In this document: positions 7,822 through 16,156 of the stretch, one piece after another
Numbering within the stretch: the stretch's first letter is position 1
How the letters are laid out: each line of letters starts with the position of its first letter
Source: Allobosea sp. Root381
Lineage (GTDB): Bacteria; Pseudomonadota; Alphaproteobacteria; Rhizobiales; Beijerinckiaceae
Direction of reading: 5' to 3'
Assembly (NCBI RefSeq): GCF_001429395.1
Contig: NZ_LMJT01000043.1
Coordinates: 2,627 to 66,626, forward strand
Length of the DNA: 64,000 nt
Made by a program: the position numbers and the translations under genes
The notes under the pieces: generated by a model
Databases searched by the model: none
What the model was told of the DNA's origin: nothing
The model's input: the letters and a program-made list of their open reading frames with translations, nothing else

Positions 7822-9471
7822 ATGACTGAGCCAGACGATGCCGAACGCCGGACGATCGGCACCTTCGACTATGTCGTGATCGGCGCCGGTTCGGCCGGCT
7901 GCGTGCTGGCCAACCGCTTGTCGCGCGATCCGCGGAAGCGCGTGCTGGTGCTGGAAGCCGGCGGCCGCGACGACTGGATCTGGTTCCACATCCCGGTGGG
8001 CTATCTCTTCGCCATCGGCAATCCCCGTGCCGACTGGATGTTCGCGACGGAGCCGCAAGCCGGGCTCGGCGGGCGCGTCCTGCCCTATCCGCGCGGCAGG
8101 GTGCTCGGCGGCTCCTCCGCGATCAACGCCATGGTCTATATGCGGGGGCAGGCCGCCGACTATGACGGCTGGCGCCAGCTCGGGCTTTCCGGCTGGGGCT
8201 GGGACGACGTGCTGCCCTATTTCCTCAAGCATGAGGACCATATCGGGCCGGGCGAAAGCAGCCTGCATCGCTCCGGCGGAGAATGGCGCGTCGAGCATCC
8301 ACGCGTGCGCTGGGCCATCCTCGATGCGATCCGCGAAGCCGCAGAGGCAGCCGGCATCGCCCGCATCGACGACTTCAACACCGGCGACAACGAAGGCTCC
8401 TCCTATTTCCAGGTGAACCAGCGGCGCGGCCGGCGGCTCAGCGCCTTCAACGCCTTCCTGCGGCCGGTGCTGGACCGGCGCGACGACCATCTGCGGCTCG
8501 AGATCGGCGTCCTAGTCGAGCGCGTGGTGGTCGAGGACGGGCGCGCCAAGGCGGTCGAATTCACCCATGCCGGCGAGAAGCTGCGCGTCGAGGTCACGGG
8601 CGAGGTCGTGCTGAGCGCCGGTGCCGTCGGCTCGCCGGCCTTGCTGGAGCGCTCCGGCATCGGCGACGGGGCGCGCCTCTCGGCGCTCGGCATCGCGACG
8701 ACGGCGCATCTGCCGGGCGTCGGCGAAAACCTGCAGGACCATCTGCAGCTCAGGCCGGTCTACAAGGTCGAGGGCGTGCGGACGCTGAACAGCGATTATG
8801 CCAAGCTCTGGCGCCGGCCGCTGATGGCGCTGCAATATGCCGCCATGCGCAGCGGGCCGCTGACGATGGCGCCCTCGCAGGTCGGCGCCTTCGCGAAATC
8901 CTCGCCCGAGCAGGCAACCGCGAACCTGCAATATCATTTCCAGCCGCTCTCGCTGGATAGCTGGGGTTCGGGCCTGCATCCCTTCGACGCCTTCACGGCC
9001 AGCGTCTGCAACCTGCGCCCGACCAGCCGCGGCCATATCCATATCAAGACCCCCCATGCCGAGGACGCTCCAGCGATCTCACCGAATTATCTCGACACGG
9101 CAGCCGACCGGCAGGTCGCGATCGACGCCATGAAGCTGACACGGCGGATCGTGGCGCAGGCACCGCTCGCCCGCTTCCGGCCGGAGGAGCACCTGCCCGG
9201 CGCGGCCGCCGCAAGCGATGCCGATCTGCTCGAGGCGGCCGGGCGGCTGGGCACCACGATATTCCATCCGGTCGGGACGGCGAAAATGGGCCGCGAGGAC
9301 GACCCCCGCGCAGTGCTCGACGAAAGGCTGCGGGTGCGCGGCGTTGCGGGCCTGCGCGTCATCGACGCCTCGGTTATGCCCGCCATAACCTCCGGCAACA
9401 CCGCGAACCCGACGATGATGATAGCAGAAAAGGGCGCAGCGATGATGCTGGAGGACGCGCGCAGCCGTTGA
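7822..9471 (+). CDS. GMC family FAD-dependent oxidoreductase (choline dehydrogenase-like)
   Basis: Flavin-dependent alcohol dehydrogenase of 549 residues. The Rossmann FAD motif is VIGAGSAGCVLANRLS at about residue 17. GMC signature 1 is PRGRVLGGSSAINAMVYMRG, and signature 2 is in GAVGSPALLERSGIG. The C-terminal half carries the catalytic HPVGTAKMG and the second conserved region VIDASVMPAITSGNTANP. No signal peptide is seen. It is close to BetA/AlkJ-like enzymes, but no betaine genes are nearby, so the substrate is unknown. ATG at 7822 follows CAGGGAACG; the longer open frame from 7744 is low-complexity. Confidence 0.9.
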   Translation: MTEPDDAERRTIGTFDYVVIGAGSAGCVLANRLSRDPRKRVLVLEAGGRDDWIWFHIPVGYLFAIGNPRADWMFATEPQAGLGGRVLPYPRGRVLGGSSAINAMVYMRGQAADYDGWRQLGLSGWGWDDVLPYFLKHEDHIGPGESSLHRSGGEWRVEHPRVRWAILDAIREAAEAAGIARIDDFNTGDNEGSSYFQVNQRRGRRLSAFNAFLRPVLDRRDDHLRLEIGVLVERVVVEDGRAKAVEFTHAGEKLRVEVTGEVVLSAGAVGSPALLERSGIGDGARLSALGIATTAHLPGVGENLQDHLQLRPVYKVEGVRTLNSDYAKLWRRPLMALQYAAMRSGPLTMAPSQVGAFAKSSPEQATANLQYHFQPLSLDSWGSGLHPFDAFTASVCNLRPTSRGHIHIKTPHAEDAPAISPNYLDTAADRQVAIDAMKLTRRIVAQAPLARFRPEEHLPGAAAASDADLLEAAGRLGTTIFHPVGTAKMGREDDPRAVLDERLRVRGVAGLRVIDASVMPAITSGNTANPTMMIAEKGAAMMLEDARSR

Positions 9472-9500
9472 CGGCGCGGTTCCGAGCAAACACGGCGACC

Positions 9501-9971
9501 CTATGACGGGTGGCTGAACCGGGCGACCCGTGCATCCTTCATCAGGCTGCGGAAGTCGGCCCCGCTGACGCGCACCAGGGTCTTGTGGTCGCCGCCCTCG
9601 AAATAGACGTCGCTGGCGTTGCCGAGGCTTTCGTCCAGGATCACCGGCACGTCGTAGGCCGAGCCGATGGGCGGGATCGCGCCGAGGTCGCAATCGGTGA
9701 AAAGCGCGCCGACCTCGTCCTCGGAGGCGAGGCCGAGCCGCCTGTCCATGACATCCTGCAAGGTCGAGAGCTCGATCCGGTGCGTGCTCGGCACGACAGC
9801 GAGCGCGTATCCCGTCTCATGGTGCACGACCACGGATTTGGCCAGGCTGCCGCCGGAAACATGCGCCGCCATCGCCGACTGGCTGCTGGTCCGGGTGCGA
9901 TGATGCGAAAGGGTATCGTAGGCGATGCCCTCGCCGTCGATATAGGCCCGAAGCTTCTGTGCGATTGTCAT
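9501..9971 (-). CDS. YbaK/EbsC-type aminoacyl-tRNA deacylase
   Basis: Protein of 156 residues with the YbaK/ProX editing-domain pattern: an N-terminal helix (MTIAQKLRAYIDGEGIAYD), SSQSAMAAHVSGGSLAKSV with the conserved Lys, a DLGAIPPIG loop and the C-terminal FEGGDHKTLVRVSGADF. The family removes wrongly attached amino acids from tRNA (for example Cys or Ala from tRNAPro). The exact specificity cannot be read from sequence. It is divergent from the membrane protein gene at 10048. Confidence 0.85.
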   Translation of the reverse strand: MTIAQKLRAYIDGEGIAYDTLSHHRTRTSSQSAMAAHVSGGSLAKSVVVHHETGYALAVVPSTHRIELSTLQDVMDRRLGLASEDEVGALFTDCDLGAIPPIGSAYDVPVILDESLGNASDVYFEGGDHKTLVRVSGADFRSLMKDARVARFSHPS

Positions 9972-10047
9972 CGTAGGCGCCCCCTGTCTTGCGTGGCGAC
10001 GCGTCGAAACATCATCCTCCTCTCATCACCCGGGAAGTCAACGGCAA

Positions 10048-10599
10048 ATGGACAGGCCTGAAACAGACGGGATCGGCCAGGGACCAGGCCCCTTGCCGCG
10101 CCCCGACAGAGGCCCCGTCACACGTGGCCTGCTCTTCGTCCTGCGGGCCATCCTCACCGTCCTGATCGTCATCGACGAGATCGCGAGGCCGTTCTACCGG
10201 CCGCTGATCCGCCGGCTGGCCGCACTGCGTATCGTCAGGCGGATCGAGGCTGCCATCGCACGCCTGCCACGGCTCGCCATCCTGGTCCTGCTCGCGATCC
10301 CCTTCGCCGTCGCCGAGCCGCTGAAGCTGCTCGGCCTCGTCCTGATGGCGCAGGACCGCTTCAGGACCGGGCTCGTCGTCTTCGCCTTCGCCCATCTGGT
10401 CAGTTTCCTGCTGGTCGAGCGAATCTACCATGCCGGCCGCCACAAGCTGCTCACCTATCGCTGGCTCGCCTGGGCCATGGGCCTGCTAGACCGGCTGCGG
10501 CGCAAGCTGCTGGACTGGGTCAGGAGCAGCGCGGCCTATGCGTTCGCGCTGCGCAGCCGGGACGCGGCCCGGCATTGGTGGCGCTCGCTGCGCGCCTAA
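10048..10599 (+). CDS. Small inner-membrane protein of unknown function
   Basis: Protein of 183 residues that I do not recognise as a named family. A proline-rich N-terminus is followed by three hydrophobic stretches: GLLFVLRAILTVLIVIDEIA, RLAILVLLAIPFAVAEPLKL and GLVVFAFAHLVSFLLVERIY. A basic, Trp/Arg-rich C-terminal tail ends RHWWRSLRA. The organisation suggests an integral membrane protein with a cytoplasmic basic tail. It ends 8 bp from the convergent dehydrogenase gene. No function is claimed. Confidence 0.7.
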   Translation: MDRPETDGIGQGPGPLPRPDRGPVTRGLLFVLRAILTVLIVIDEIARPFYRPLIRRLAALRIVRRIEAAIARLPRLAILVLLAIPFAVAEPLKLLGLVLMAQDRFRTGLVVFAFAHLVSFLLVERIYHAGRHKLLTYRWLAWAMGLLDRLRRKLLDWVRSSAAYAFALRSRDAARHWWRSLRA

Positions 10600-10607
10600 G
10601 GTGCCGC

Positions 10608-11579
10608 TCAGACGATCTGATTGCGAAGCGCCGCCTCGTCGCGCGCCAGGCGCTCGAGATTCTCTATCAGCACGTCGACGACATTGCCCTCATAGGCACG
10701 GGTCTCGCCGGCACTGTGCGGGGTGACGATGACCTGCGGCATCGCCCAGAAGGGCGAACTCGCCGGCAGGGGCTCCTCGTGGAAGGTGTCGAGCCCGGCG
10801 CCGGCGATGCGTCCCTCCTTCAGGGCTGCGGCCAGCGCCTGCTCGTCGACCACCTTGCCGCGCGCAACATTGATCAGCAGCGCCGTCGGCTTCATCGCAG
10901 CAAGCGCCCGCGCCTCGATCAGCCCCTCCGTCTCGGGCGTCAGCGGGCAGGTCAATGCGACGATGTCGGCCCCGGCCAGCGCGTCGTGCAGCTTGTCGGG
11001 ATGCACGATCGCATCGACACCGGCCTGCGGGCCGGGGCTGCGGCGGATGCCGACGACGCGCAGCCCGAAGGCCTTCGCCAGATTGGCGAGCCGCAGGCCG
11101 ATGCGGCCGAGCCCGACGATCACCAGCGTCTTGCCGTCGAGCTCGTCCTCGCGCCGGGCGCGGTCGCCGATCATCGGACGCCAGCTCTTCGCCGTCTGGT
11201 TGTCGCGGGCGAGGTGGATCTGGCGGGTCAGGCCGAGGATCAGGGCCATGGCGTGCTCGGAGACCGCGCGCTCATTGGCGCCCTGCGCACTGGCGAGCCG
11301 CACGCCCGCAGCGGCGAAGGCTGACTTGTCGTATTGGTCGGTGCCGGCGCTGATCGACTGGACGAAGCGCAGCTTCGGGCAGGTCGAGAGCAGCTCGTTG
11401 CGCCAGAGACCGGAGACCACGACGACATCCGCCTCGGCAGCGCGCGCCTTGAATTCGTCGAGGGAGCGAACCTCGAAGCTCTTCGCGGCATGCCCGCGTG
11501 TCTTGAATTCGTCCTGCAACTGATAGGCGGCATGGGCGAAGCAGATCGTCAGATCGGCGTCGGGCGGCAATGCGGGCAT
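10608..11579 (-). CDS. D-isomer specific 2-hydroxyacid dehydrogenase
   Basis: NAD(P)-dependent oxidoreductase of 323 residues in the D-2-hydroxyacid dehydrogenase superfamily. The nucleotide-binding GxGxxG is in VIVGLGRIGLRLANLAKAF. The catalytic Arg lies in LLINVARGKVVDEQAL, the Glu in GLDTFHEEPLP and the His in VTPHSAGETRAYEGN. The N-terminal substrate domain includes DVVVVSGLWRNELL and VQSISAGTDQYD. The substrate (glyoxylate, hydroxypyruvate or other) cannot be fixed from sequence. No partner gene adjoins it; cobC ends about 115 bp away on the same strand. Confidence 0.88.
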   Translation of the reverse strand: MPALPPDADLTICFAHAAYQLQDEFKTRGHAAKSFEVRSLDEFKARAAEADVVVVSGLWRNELLSTCPKLRFVQSISAGTDQYDKSAFAAAGVRLASAQGANERAVSEHAMALILGLTRQIHLARDNQTAKSWRPMIGDRARREDELDGKTLVIVGLGRIGLRLANLAKAFGLRVVGIRRSPGPQAGVDAIVHPDKLHDALAGADIVALTCPLTPETEGLIEARALAAMKPTALLINVARGKVVDEQALAAALKEGRIAGAGLDTFHEEPLPASSPFWAMPQVIVTPHSAGETRAYEGNVVDVLIENLERLARDEAALRNQIV

Positions 11580-11694
11580 GTCGGTCGTTCCCTTCAGGCG
11601 AGGCTTGTTCTGGAGAGGCTTCTCGTCGGGTTGGCCGGCGGTTCCGGCGCCGTCCCGGCATGGCGTTCATGCGGGACCGGCGCACATGCAAGAC

Positions 11695-12717
11695 TTAGGC
11701 GCGCTGCGAAAGCAAGACCGCGGACGGCATCGCCGCCTCCAGCCGCTCCCATCCGGCGGCATTGCCCGGCAGGCCGAAGCGCAGCCATGTCGCGTCGTTC
11801 TGGAAGCGCCGGACATAGATGCCCTGCCGGCCGAGATGGGCGAAGAGAGCGGGCGCTGCCGGCGTCGCGAGCAGGCGAAACAGCGTCGTGCCGCCGACGA
11901 CCCGGCCGAGCGGCGACAGCAGGGCATCTAGCCGCGCCGCGTCGGCGGCTCGCGCCGCTTCCGCCTGCGCCAGCCATTCGGTATCGGCCAGCGCCTGCGC
12001 GCCGATGGCCAGCGCCGGGCCCGCCACCGCCCAGGGGCCCATCGCAGCCTGCAAGGCCGCCACAGCACCGCCGTCGCCGATGGCGAAACCGAGCCTGACG
12101 CCCGCGAGCCCATAGGTCTTGCCGAAGGAGCGCAGCACGATGGTCGCCGGAGGCAGCGCCGGGAGCAGGCTGGCTTCCGGCGTGAAGTCGCAGAAGGCTT
12201 CGTCGAGGATCAGCATGCCGCCGCGCCCGGCGCAGCGCGCGGCCATTGCGGCGAGTTCGCCGGCCGGGAGGCAGCGGCCATCGGGATTGTTCGGGTTGAC
12301 GACCACAATGCTCGCAGCCTGCATCGTATCGGCCGGCGTCATAGCCTCGGCGACATCGGCCCCGGCCTTGCGCCAGGCCTGCGCATGCTCGGCATAGGTC
12401 GGCCCGAGCACGGCGACCGGGCCGGCGCTAACGAGATCGGGAAGCACGCGCGGCAGCAGATCGATCAGGATCTGGGTGCCGGGCGCGGCGATGGTGCCTG
12501 CCCCGGCCGGCACGCGATAGGCCTTTCGGGCTGCCGCCAGCAGCGCGGCCTCGTCATCGGCGCCGGGCAGGCGCTGCCACAGGCTTAACGGCAGCGCCGG
12601 AAGCGGATAGGGGATGGGATTGATACCGGTGGAGAGATCGATCCAGGGTTTGGGCGCGTCAGGAAACTGCGCCCGCGCCCGGGCTAAGTCACCGCCATGC
12701 CAGATACCCTCAGTCAC
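11695..12717 (-). CDS. cobC: Threonine-phosphate decarboxylase, cobalamin aminopropanol arm
   Basis: PLP-dependent fold-type I enzyme, the Pseudomonas denitrificans CobC/Salmonella CobD family. It makes (R)-1-aminopropan-2-ol O-phosphate, which is attached to cobyric acid. The 340 residues carry the family start IWHGGDL, then PWIDLSTGINPIPYP, the substrate loop VVNPNNPDGR and the PLP Lys in VLRSFGKTYGLAGVRLGFA. The start is GTG at 12717. Its 5' end faces cobD with almost no space, so its promoter must lie inside or beyond cobD's coding region. Its product is the substrate of CobD next door. Confidence 0.93.
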   Translation of the reverse strand: MTEGIWHGGDLARARAQFPDAPKPWIDLSTGINPIPYPLPALPLSLWQRLPGADDEAALLAAARKAYRVPAGAGTIAAPGTQILIDLLPRVLPDLVSAGPVAVLGPTYAEHAQAWRKAGADVAEAMTPADTMQAASIVVVNPNNPDGRCLPAGELAAMAARCAGRGGMLILDEAFCDFTPEASLLPALPPATIVLRSFGKTYGLAGVRLGFAIGDGGAVAALQAAMGPWAVAGPALAIGAQALADTEWLAQAEAARAADAARLDALLSPLGRVVGGTTLFRLLATPAAPALFAHLGRQGIYVRRFQNDATWLRFGLPGNAAGWERLEAAMPSAVLLSQRA

Positions 12718-12735
12718 GCTTCACCCCGCCCGCCC

Positions 12736-13716
12736 ATGGCCTTGCCCGATACCCTGCTTCTGCTGCTGGCCGCGCTCGTCGTCGAGGCGGCGATCGGTTA
12801 TCCGCAGCGCTTGTATGCGCTGATCGGCCATCCCGTCACCTGGCTCGGTGCCCTGATCTCGCGTCTCGACCAGGCGCTCAACCGGGAGCGGGCGGGCTTC
12901 GCGGCGCGCAAGGCTGCGGGCATCGCCGCGCTCCTCGTCCTACTCGCCGCGACGCTGGCCGTTGCCCTCGCGCTGACGGATCTGTGCCGGATGCTCGGGC
13001 CGCTTGGCCTGCTGCCCCTCGCCCTGCTCGCTTCGACCTTGCTGGCACAGCGAAGTCTGCACGAGCATGTCGCGCGCGTCGCCGAGGGGCTTGAGCGCGG
13101 CGGGCTCACCGAGGGACGCAAGGCCGTCGCGATGATCGTCGGGCGCAATCCCGAGAGCCTCGACGAGGCCGGCGTCGCGCGCGCTGCGATCGAGAGCCTG
13201 TCCGAGAACTTTTCCGACGGCGTCGTCGCGCCGGCCTTCTGGCTCGGCGCGGCGGGGCTGCCCGGAATCGCGCTCTACAAGGCGATCAACACCGCCGATT
13301 CGATGATCGGCCACAAGACACCGCGCCATCTCGCCTTCGGCTGGGCGGCCGCGCGACTCGATGACCTCGTCAACCTGCCGGCCTCGCGGCTGACCGCACT
13401 GCTGCTGGTCGCGGCGGCGGCGCTCGGCCGGGATGGCGACGCGACTGCCGCCTGGCGCGCTGTGCGGCGCGACGCTGGCAAGCACAAATCGCCCAATGCC
13501 GGCTGGCCGGAGGCGGCGATGGCGGGCGCTCTGGGCCTTCGTCTCGCCGGGCCGCGAATCTACGGCGATACCCGCGTCGAGGACCACTGGATGGGCGACG
13601 GGCGGGCCGAGGCAACCGCAGCCGACATCCGGCGGGCCCTGCGGCTCTACCGAAAAGCCTGCGGCCTGCTGTGGGGGCTGGCCGCAGCGGGTGCCGCGGC
13701 CGGGCTGCTCGCCTGA
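12736..13716 (+). CDS. cobD: Adenosylcobinamide-phosphate synthase, membrane
   Basis: CobD/CbiB integral membrane protein of about 326 residues that attaches aminopropanol (phosphate) to adenosylcobyric acid. Markers are LVVEAAIGYPQRLYALIGHPVTWLG, then ESLSENFSDGVVAPAFWL and INTADSMIGHKT, each strongly conserved in CbiB, plus several hydrophobic helices and the C-terminal HWMGDGRAEATAADIRRAL. ATG at 12736 starts exactly at the first helix. An in-frame ATG at 12697 would overlap the start of cobC and adds 13 residues unlike the family. It is convergent with cobO, leaving a 4-bp gap. Confidence 0.94.
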   Translation: MALPDTLLLLLAALVVEAAIGYPQRLYALIGHPVTWLGALISRLDQALNRERAGFAARKAAGIAALLVLLAATLAVALALTDLCRMLGPLGLLPLALLASTLLAQRSLHEHVARVAEGLERGGLTEGRKAVAMIVGRNPESLDEAGVARAAIESLSENFSDGVVAPAFWLGAAGLPGIALYKAINTADSMIGHKTPRHLAFGWAAARLDDLVNLPASRLTALLLVAAAALGRDGDATAAWRAVRRDAGKHKSPNAGWPEAAMAGALGLRLAGPRIYGDTRVEDHWMGDGRAEATAADIRRALRLYRKACGLLWGLAAAGAAAGLLA

Positions 13717-13720
13717 ATCC

Positions 13721-14332
13721 TCAGAACTCGATCCCTTCCTGCGCCTTCACCCCGGCGGCGAAATGATGCTTCACCAGCGTCATCTCGGTGACGAGGTCGG
13801 CGGCCTCGATCAGTTCCGGCTTTGCGTTTCGGCCGGTGACGATGATGTGCAGGTCCGGGCGACGCGCCGCCAAGGTGGCGACGACCTCGGCGAGCGGCAG
13901 ATAATCGTAGCGCAGCGCGATGTTGAGCTCATCCAGCACGATCAGCCGGATGCTCTCATCGGCCATCAGCTCCTTCGCCTTGTCGAAGGCGCGGCCGGCC
14001 GCGGCGATGTCGCGGGCCTTGTCCTGCGTCTCCCAAGTGAAGCCCTCGCCCATGGTGTGCCAGGAGACCCGGTCGCCGAAGGCGTCCAGCGCCTTGCGCT
14101 CGCCGGTTTCCCAGGCGCCCTTGATGAATTGCACCACGCCGATCCGCCAGCCATGACCGAGGGCGCGCAGGGCGAGCCCGAAGGCTGCCGTCGACTTGCC
14201 CTTGCCCGGGCCGCTGTTGACGATGAGAAGCCCCTTCTCGACCGTCTTGGAGGCGACCTCGGCGTCCTGTACCGCCTTGCGCTTCTCCATCTTCGCCTTG
14301 TGGCGGGCGGCGGCGTCGCTTGCGCTTGTCAT
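13721..14332 (-). CDS. cobO: Cob(I)yrinic acid a,c-diamide adenosyltransferase
   Basis: CobO/BtuR/CobA-type corrinoid adenosyltransferase of 203 residues. It adds the 5'-deoxyadenosyl group to cob(I)yrinic acid a,c-diamide. The P-loop variant is LLIVNSGPGKGKSTAAFGLA. Further on come GWRIGVVQFIKGAWETGER, the Walker B-like LIVLDELNIALRYDYL and IIVTGRNAKPELIEAADLVT, all diagnostic. A charged helical N-terminus (RHKAKMEKRKAVQ) is usual for the family. It follows cobP by 7 bp on the same strand and is probably co-transcribed with it. Confidence 0.96.
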   Translation of the reverse strand: MTSASDAAARHKAKMEKRKAVQDAEVASKTVEKGLLIVNSGPGKGKSTAAFGLALRALGHGWRIGVVQFIKGAWETGERKALDAFGDRVSWHTMGEGFTWETQDKARDIAAAGRAFDKAKELMADESIRLIVLDELNIALRYDYLPLAEVVATLAARRPDLHIIVTGRNAKPELIEAADLVTEMTLVKHHFAAGVKAQEGIEF

Positions 14333-14339
14333 TCTGACC

Positions 14340-14852
14340 TCACTTCACCTGCATCGGCAGGCCCGCCACCATGAAGACCACATGGCCGGCGCGGGCGGCA
14401 ATGGCCTGATGAAGCCGGCCGGCCTCGTCGCGGAAGCGTCTCGCCAGCGCGTTGTCAGGCACGATGCCGAGGCCGACCTCGTTCGACACCAGCACCACCG
14501 GGCCGGAGGCCTGCGCGCAGGCCTCGATCAGGTCGGAGCCGGCCGCGGATGTGTCATGCTCGGCGAGGATCAGATTGGTCAGCCAGAGCGTCAGGCAGTC
14601 GACCAGCACCGGCCGCCCGGCGGGCAGGCCGCGAATCGCATCGGGCAGCGCCAGCGGCGCATCGATGGTCGCCCAGTCCGCCGAGCGGCGCGCCCGGTGC
14701 TCGACGATGCGGGCACGCATCTCCTCGTCCCAGGCCTGCGCGGTCGCTACATAGGCCCAAGGCGCCGGCAAGGCTTCGATCAGCGCCTCGGCATGGCGGC
14801 TTTTGCCCGAGCGCGCGCCGCCGAGAACGAGGGTGAGGTGGGGAATATCCAC
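14340..14852 (-). CDS. cobP: Adenosylcobinamide kinase / adenosylcobinamide-phosphate guanylyltransferase
   Basis: Bifunctional nucleotide-loop enzyme (CobP/CobU) of 170 residues. It phosphorylates adenosylcobinamide and then transfers GMP to it. The P-loop is LVLGGARSGKSRHAE. The GMP-accepting His lies in the segment MRARIVEHRARRSADWATI, and the LVDCLTLWLTNLIL and VLVSNEVGLGIVPDNALARR motifs are typical. The start is GTG at 14852. It is transcribed away from the B12 riboswitch and so is not controlled by it; with cobO it forms a small separate operon. Confidence 0.95.
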   Translation of the reverse strand: MDIPHLTLVLGGARSGKSRHAEALIEALPAPWAYVATAQAWDEEMRARIVEHRARRSADWATIDAPLALPDAIRGLPAGRPVLVDCLTLWLTNLILAEHDTSAAGSDLIEACAQASGPVVLVSNEVGLGIVPDNALARRFRDEAGRLHQAIAARAGHVVFMVAGLPMQVK

Positions 14853-14866
14853 GGGCAGCGACCTCC

Positions 14867-14948
14867 GCCGTCATGCTCGGGCTTGTCCCGGGCATCTCCT
14901 GCAAGAGATTTCCGGGTCTGCGCCTTCGCTCCGCCCGGGAATGACGGC
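14867..14948. repeat. Intergenic palindromic element, CTCGGG family
   Basis: Begins CCGTCATGCTCGGGC and ends CCGGGAATGACGGC, so the outer ends pair. An inner hairpin-forming stretch (GGGCTTGTCCCGGGCATC) and a central GCAAGAGATT are shared with the element at 49838-49917. It lies between cobP and the riboswitch. Other copies are listed at 29835, 36346, 39408, 49838, 50641 and 60331. Confidence 0.75.
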
Positions 14949-14990
14949 GCACTGCATTGCACAGCCAACCGCACATGGCTAATGATCTCG

Positions 14991-15165
14991 GGCGACGGTG
15001 CCTTCGCGAGGAGGTGAAAAGGGAACGCGGTGCGATACCGCGGCTGCCCCCGCAACTGTGAGCGGTGAGTTCTGCGCCATCGGCCACTGGGAGCGATCCC
15101 GGGAAGGCGGCGCCGGACGCCTTGATCCGCAAGCCAGGAGACCTGCCGTCGTCCGATCCGCAATC
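14991..15165 (+). promoter_or_regulatory. Cobalamin (B12) riboswitch
   Basis: AdoCbl-sensing aptamer upstream of the cobalt transporter and the corrin operon. Visible conserved blocks are GGTGCC at 14997, GTGAAAAGGGAACGCGGTG (about 15014-15032), GGCTGCCCCCGCAACTGT (15042-15059) with AGCGG after it, a GCCACTGGGAG segment near 15083, and the B12 box AAGCCAGGAGACCTGCC at 15131-15147. The order and spacing match the class. It should lower expression of cbtB and the following genes when cobalamin is plentiful. The exact 5' end is approximate. Confidence 0.95.
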
Positions 15166-15170
15166 CAACA

Positions 15171-15189
15171 GGCCGCCGGCGGGGCGGCC
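15171..15189 (+). promoter_or_regulatory. Hairpin touching the cbtB ribosome-binding site (candidate riboswitch expression platform)
   Basis: GGCCGCC and GGCGGCC form a perfect 7-bp stem around a GGCGG loop. AGGAG, the cbtB ribosome site (15190-15194), follows at once, and ATG is at 15199. No T-run follows, so control is more likely at translation than by termination. Its role is inferred from position. Confidence 0.5.
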
Positions 15190-15198
15190 AGGAGAACG

Positions 15199-15378
15199 AT
15201 GATGAATACGGCTTCCGTTTCCACCCAGCAGGCCAGCGTCTCAGAACGCGTCAAGGCCGCCGCGGCAGCGCTCGCGCTCGGCATGGTGCTGATCTACACG
15301 GTCGGCTTCGCGGCGTCGGCCAGCGTCCACAACGCGGCGCACGACACCCGCCACGCCATCGCTTTCCCCTGCCACTGA
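15199..15378 (+). CDS. cbtB: Cobalt transporter subunit CbtB
   Basis: Small membrane protein of 59 residues. One transmembrane helix (VKAAAAALALGMVLIYTVGF) is followed by a His-rich tail, SVHNAAHDTRHAIAFPCH, which is the predicted metal-binding end typical of CbtB. ATG at 15199 follows AGGAGAACG, directly downstream of the B12 riboswitch and its hairpin. cbtA follows after 12 bp. The family is a predicted cobalt importer found with B12 regulation; transport itself is inferred from the family. Confidence 0.92.
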   Translation: MMNTASVSTQQASVSERVKAAAAALALGMVLIYTVGFAASASVHNAAHDTRHAIAFPCH

Positions 15379-15390
15379 GGGAAGGCCATC

Positions 15391-16137
15391 ATGATCAATC
15401 GTGTTCTCGCGGTCAGTCTTCTGGCCGGGCTTCTGGCTGGGCTCGTCGTCGCCGCACTCCAGCATGTCACCACCACCCCGCTGATCCTCAAGGCCGAGAC
15501 CTATGAGGCGGCGCTGCGCGCCGTCGCACCGTCCTATGCCGCCTTCACGGAGCAGGGTTTTTCGGGTGAAGCGAAGATCGTGCTCGCCCATGGCGGCGAC
15601 GCCCATGGAGAGCATGACGCCTGGGCGCCGCAGGACGGTTTCCAGCGCACGCTGTTCACGAGCCTGGTGACGATCGCCACCGCGATCGGCTTCGCCGCCC
15701 TGCTGCTCGGCGGGATGATCGCCGCCAACGACACGATCGACGAGCGGCGCGCGCTGACCTGGGCGGCCTGCGGCTTTCTCGCCTTCGGCCTCGTGCCGGC
15801 GATCGGGCTGGCACCTGAGCTGCCGGGTGCCGCCGCCGCCGCGCTGGAAAGCCGCCAGCTCTGGTGGATCTTCACGGCGCTGGTGACGGCGGGAGCGATC
15901 TTCGTCTTCCTGCGCATGGAGGCGCCGTGGCTGCGCGCGCTCGCGGTCCTGGCCATCCTGGTCCCGCATGTCATCGGCGCGCCGCATCCGGCCGCACCGG
16001 AGAGCAAGGTGCCGGCCGAGGTCGCGGCTCATTTCGCGGCGCTTTCGCTGGCGGTGCAGGCCGCGCTCTGGCTGATCACCGGCTTTGCCGTCGGCCGGCT
16101 ATGGCCGTGGTTCATCCGCCGCGCCGACGCCCGGTGA
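15391..16137 (+). CDS. cbtA: Cobalt transporter subunit CbtA
   Basis: Integral membrane protein of 248 residues with about five to six hydrophobic helices: LLAGLLAGLVVAALQHV at the start, a TLFTSLVTIATAIGFAALLL helix, FGLVPAIGLAPELPGA and LVPHVIGAPHPAAPE. The family-typical HV, HGGDAHGEHDAW (a likely metal-binding periplasmic or luminal loop) and PHVIGAPHP motifs are all present. It pairs with CbtB, which contributes the C-terminal histidines. The pair replaces CbiMNQO for cobalt uptake in many alphaproteobacteria. Confidence 0.93.
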   Translation: MINRVLAVSLLAGLLAGLVVAALQHVTTTPLILKAETYEAALRAVAPSYAAFTEQGFSGEAKIVLAHGGDAHGEHDAWAPQDGFQRTLFTSLVTIATAIGFAALLLGGMIAANDTIDERRALTWAACGFLAFGLVPAIGLAPELPGAAAAALESRQLWWIFTALVTAGAIFVFLRMEAPWLRALAVLAILVPHVIGAPHPAAPESKVPAEVAAHFAALSLAVQAALWLITGFAVGRLWPWFIRRADAR

Positions 16138-16156
16138 CCATGGCGACAGCACGACC

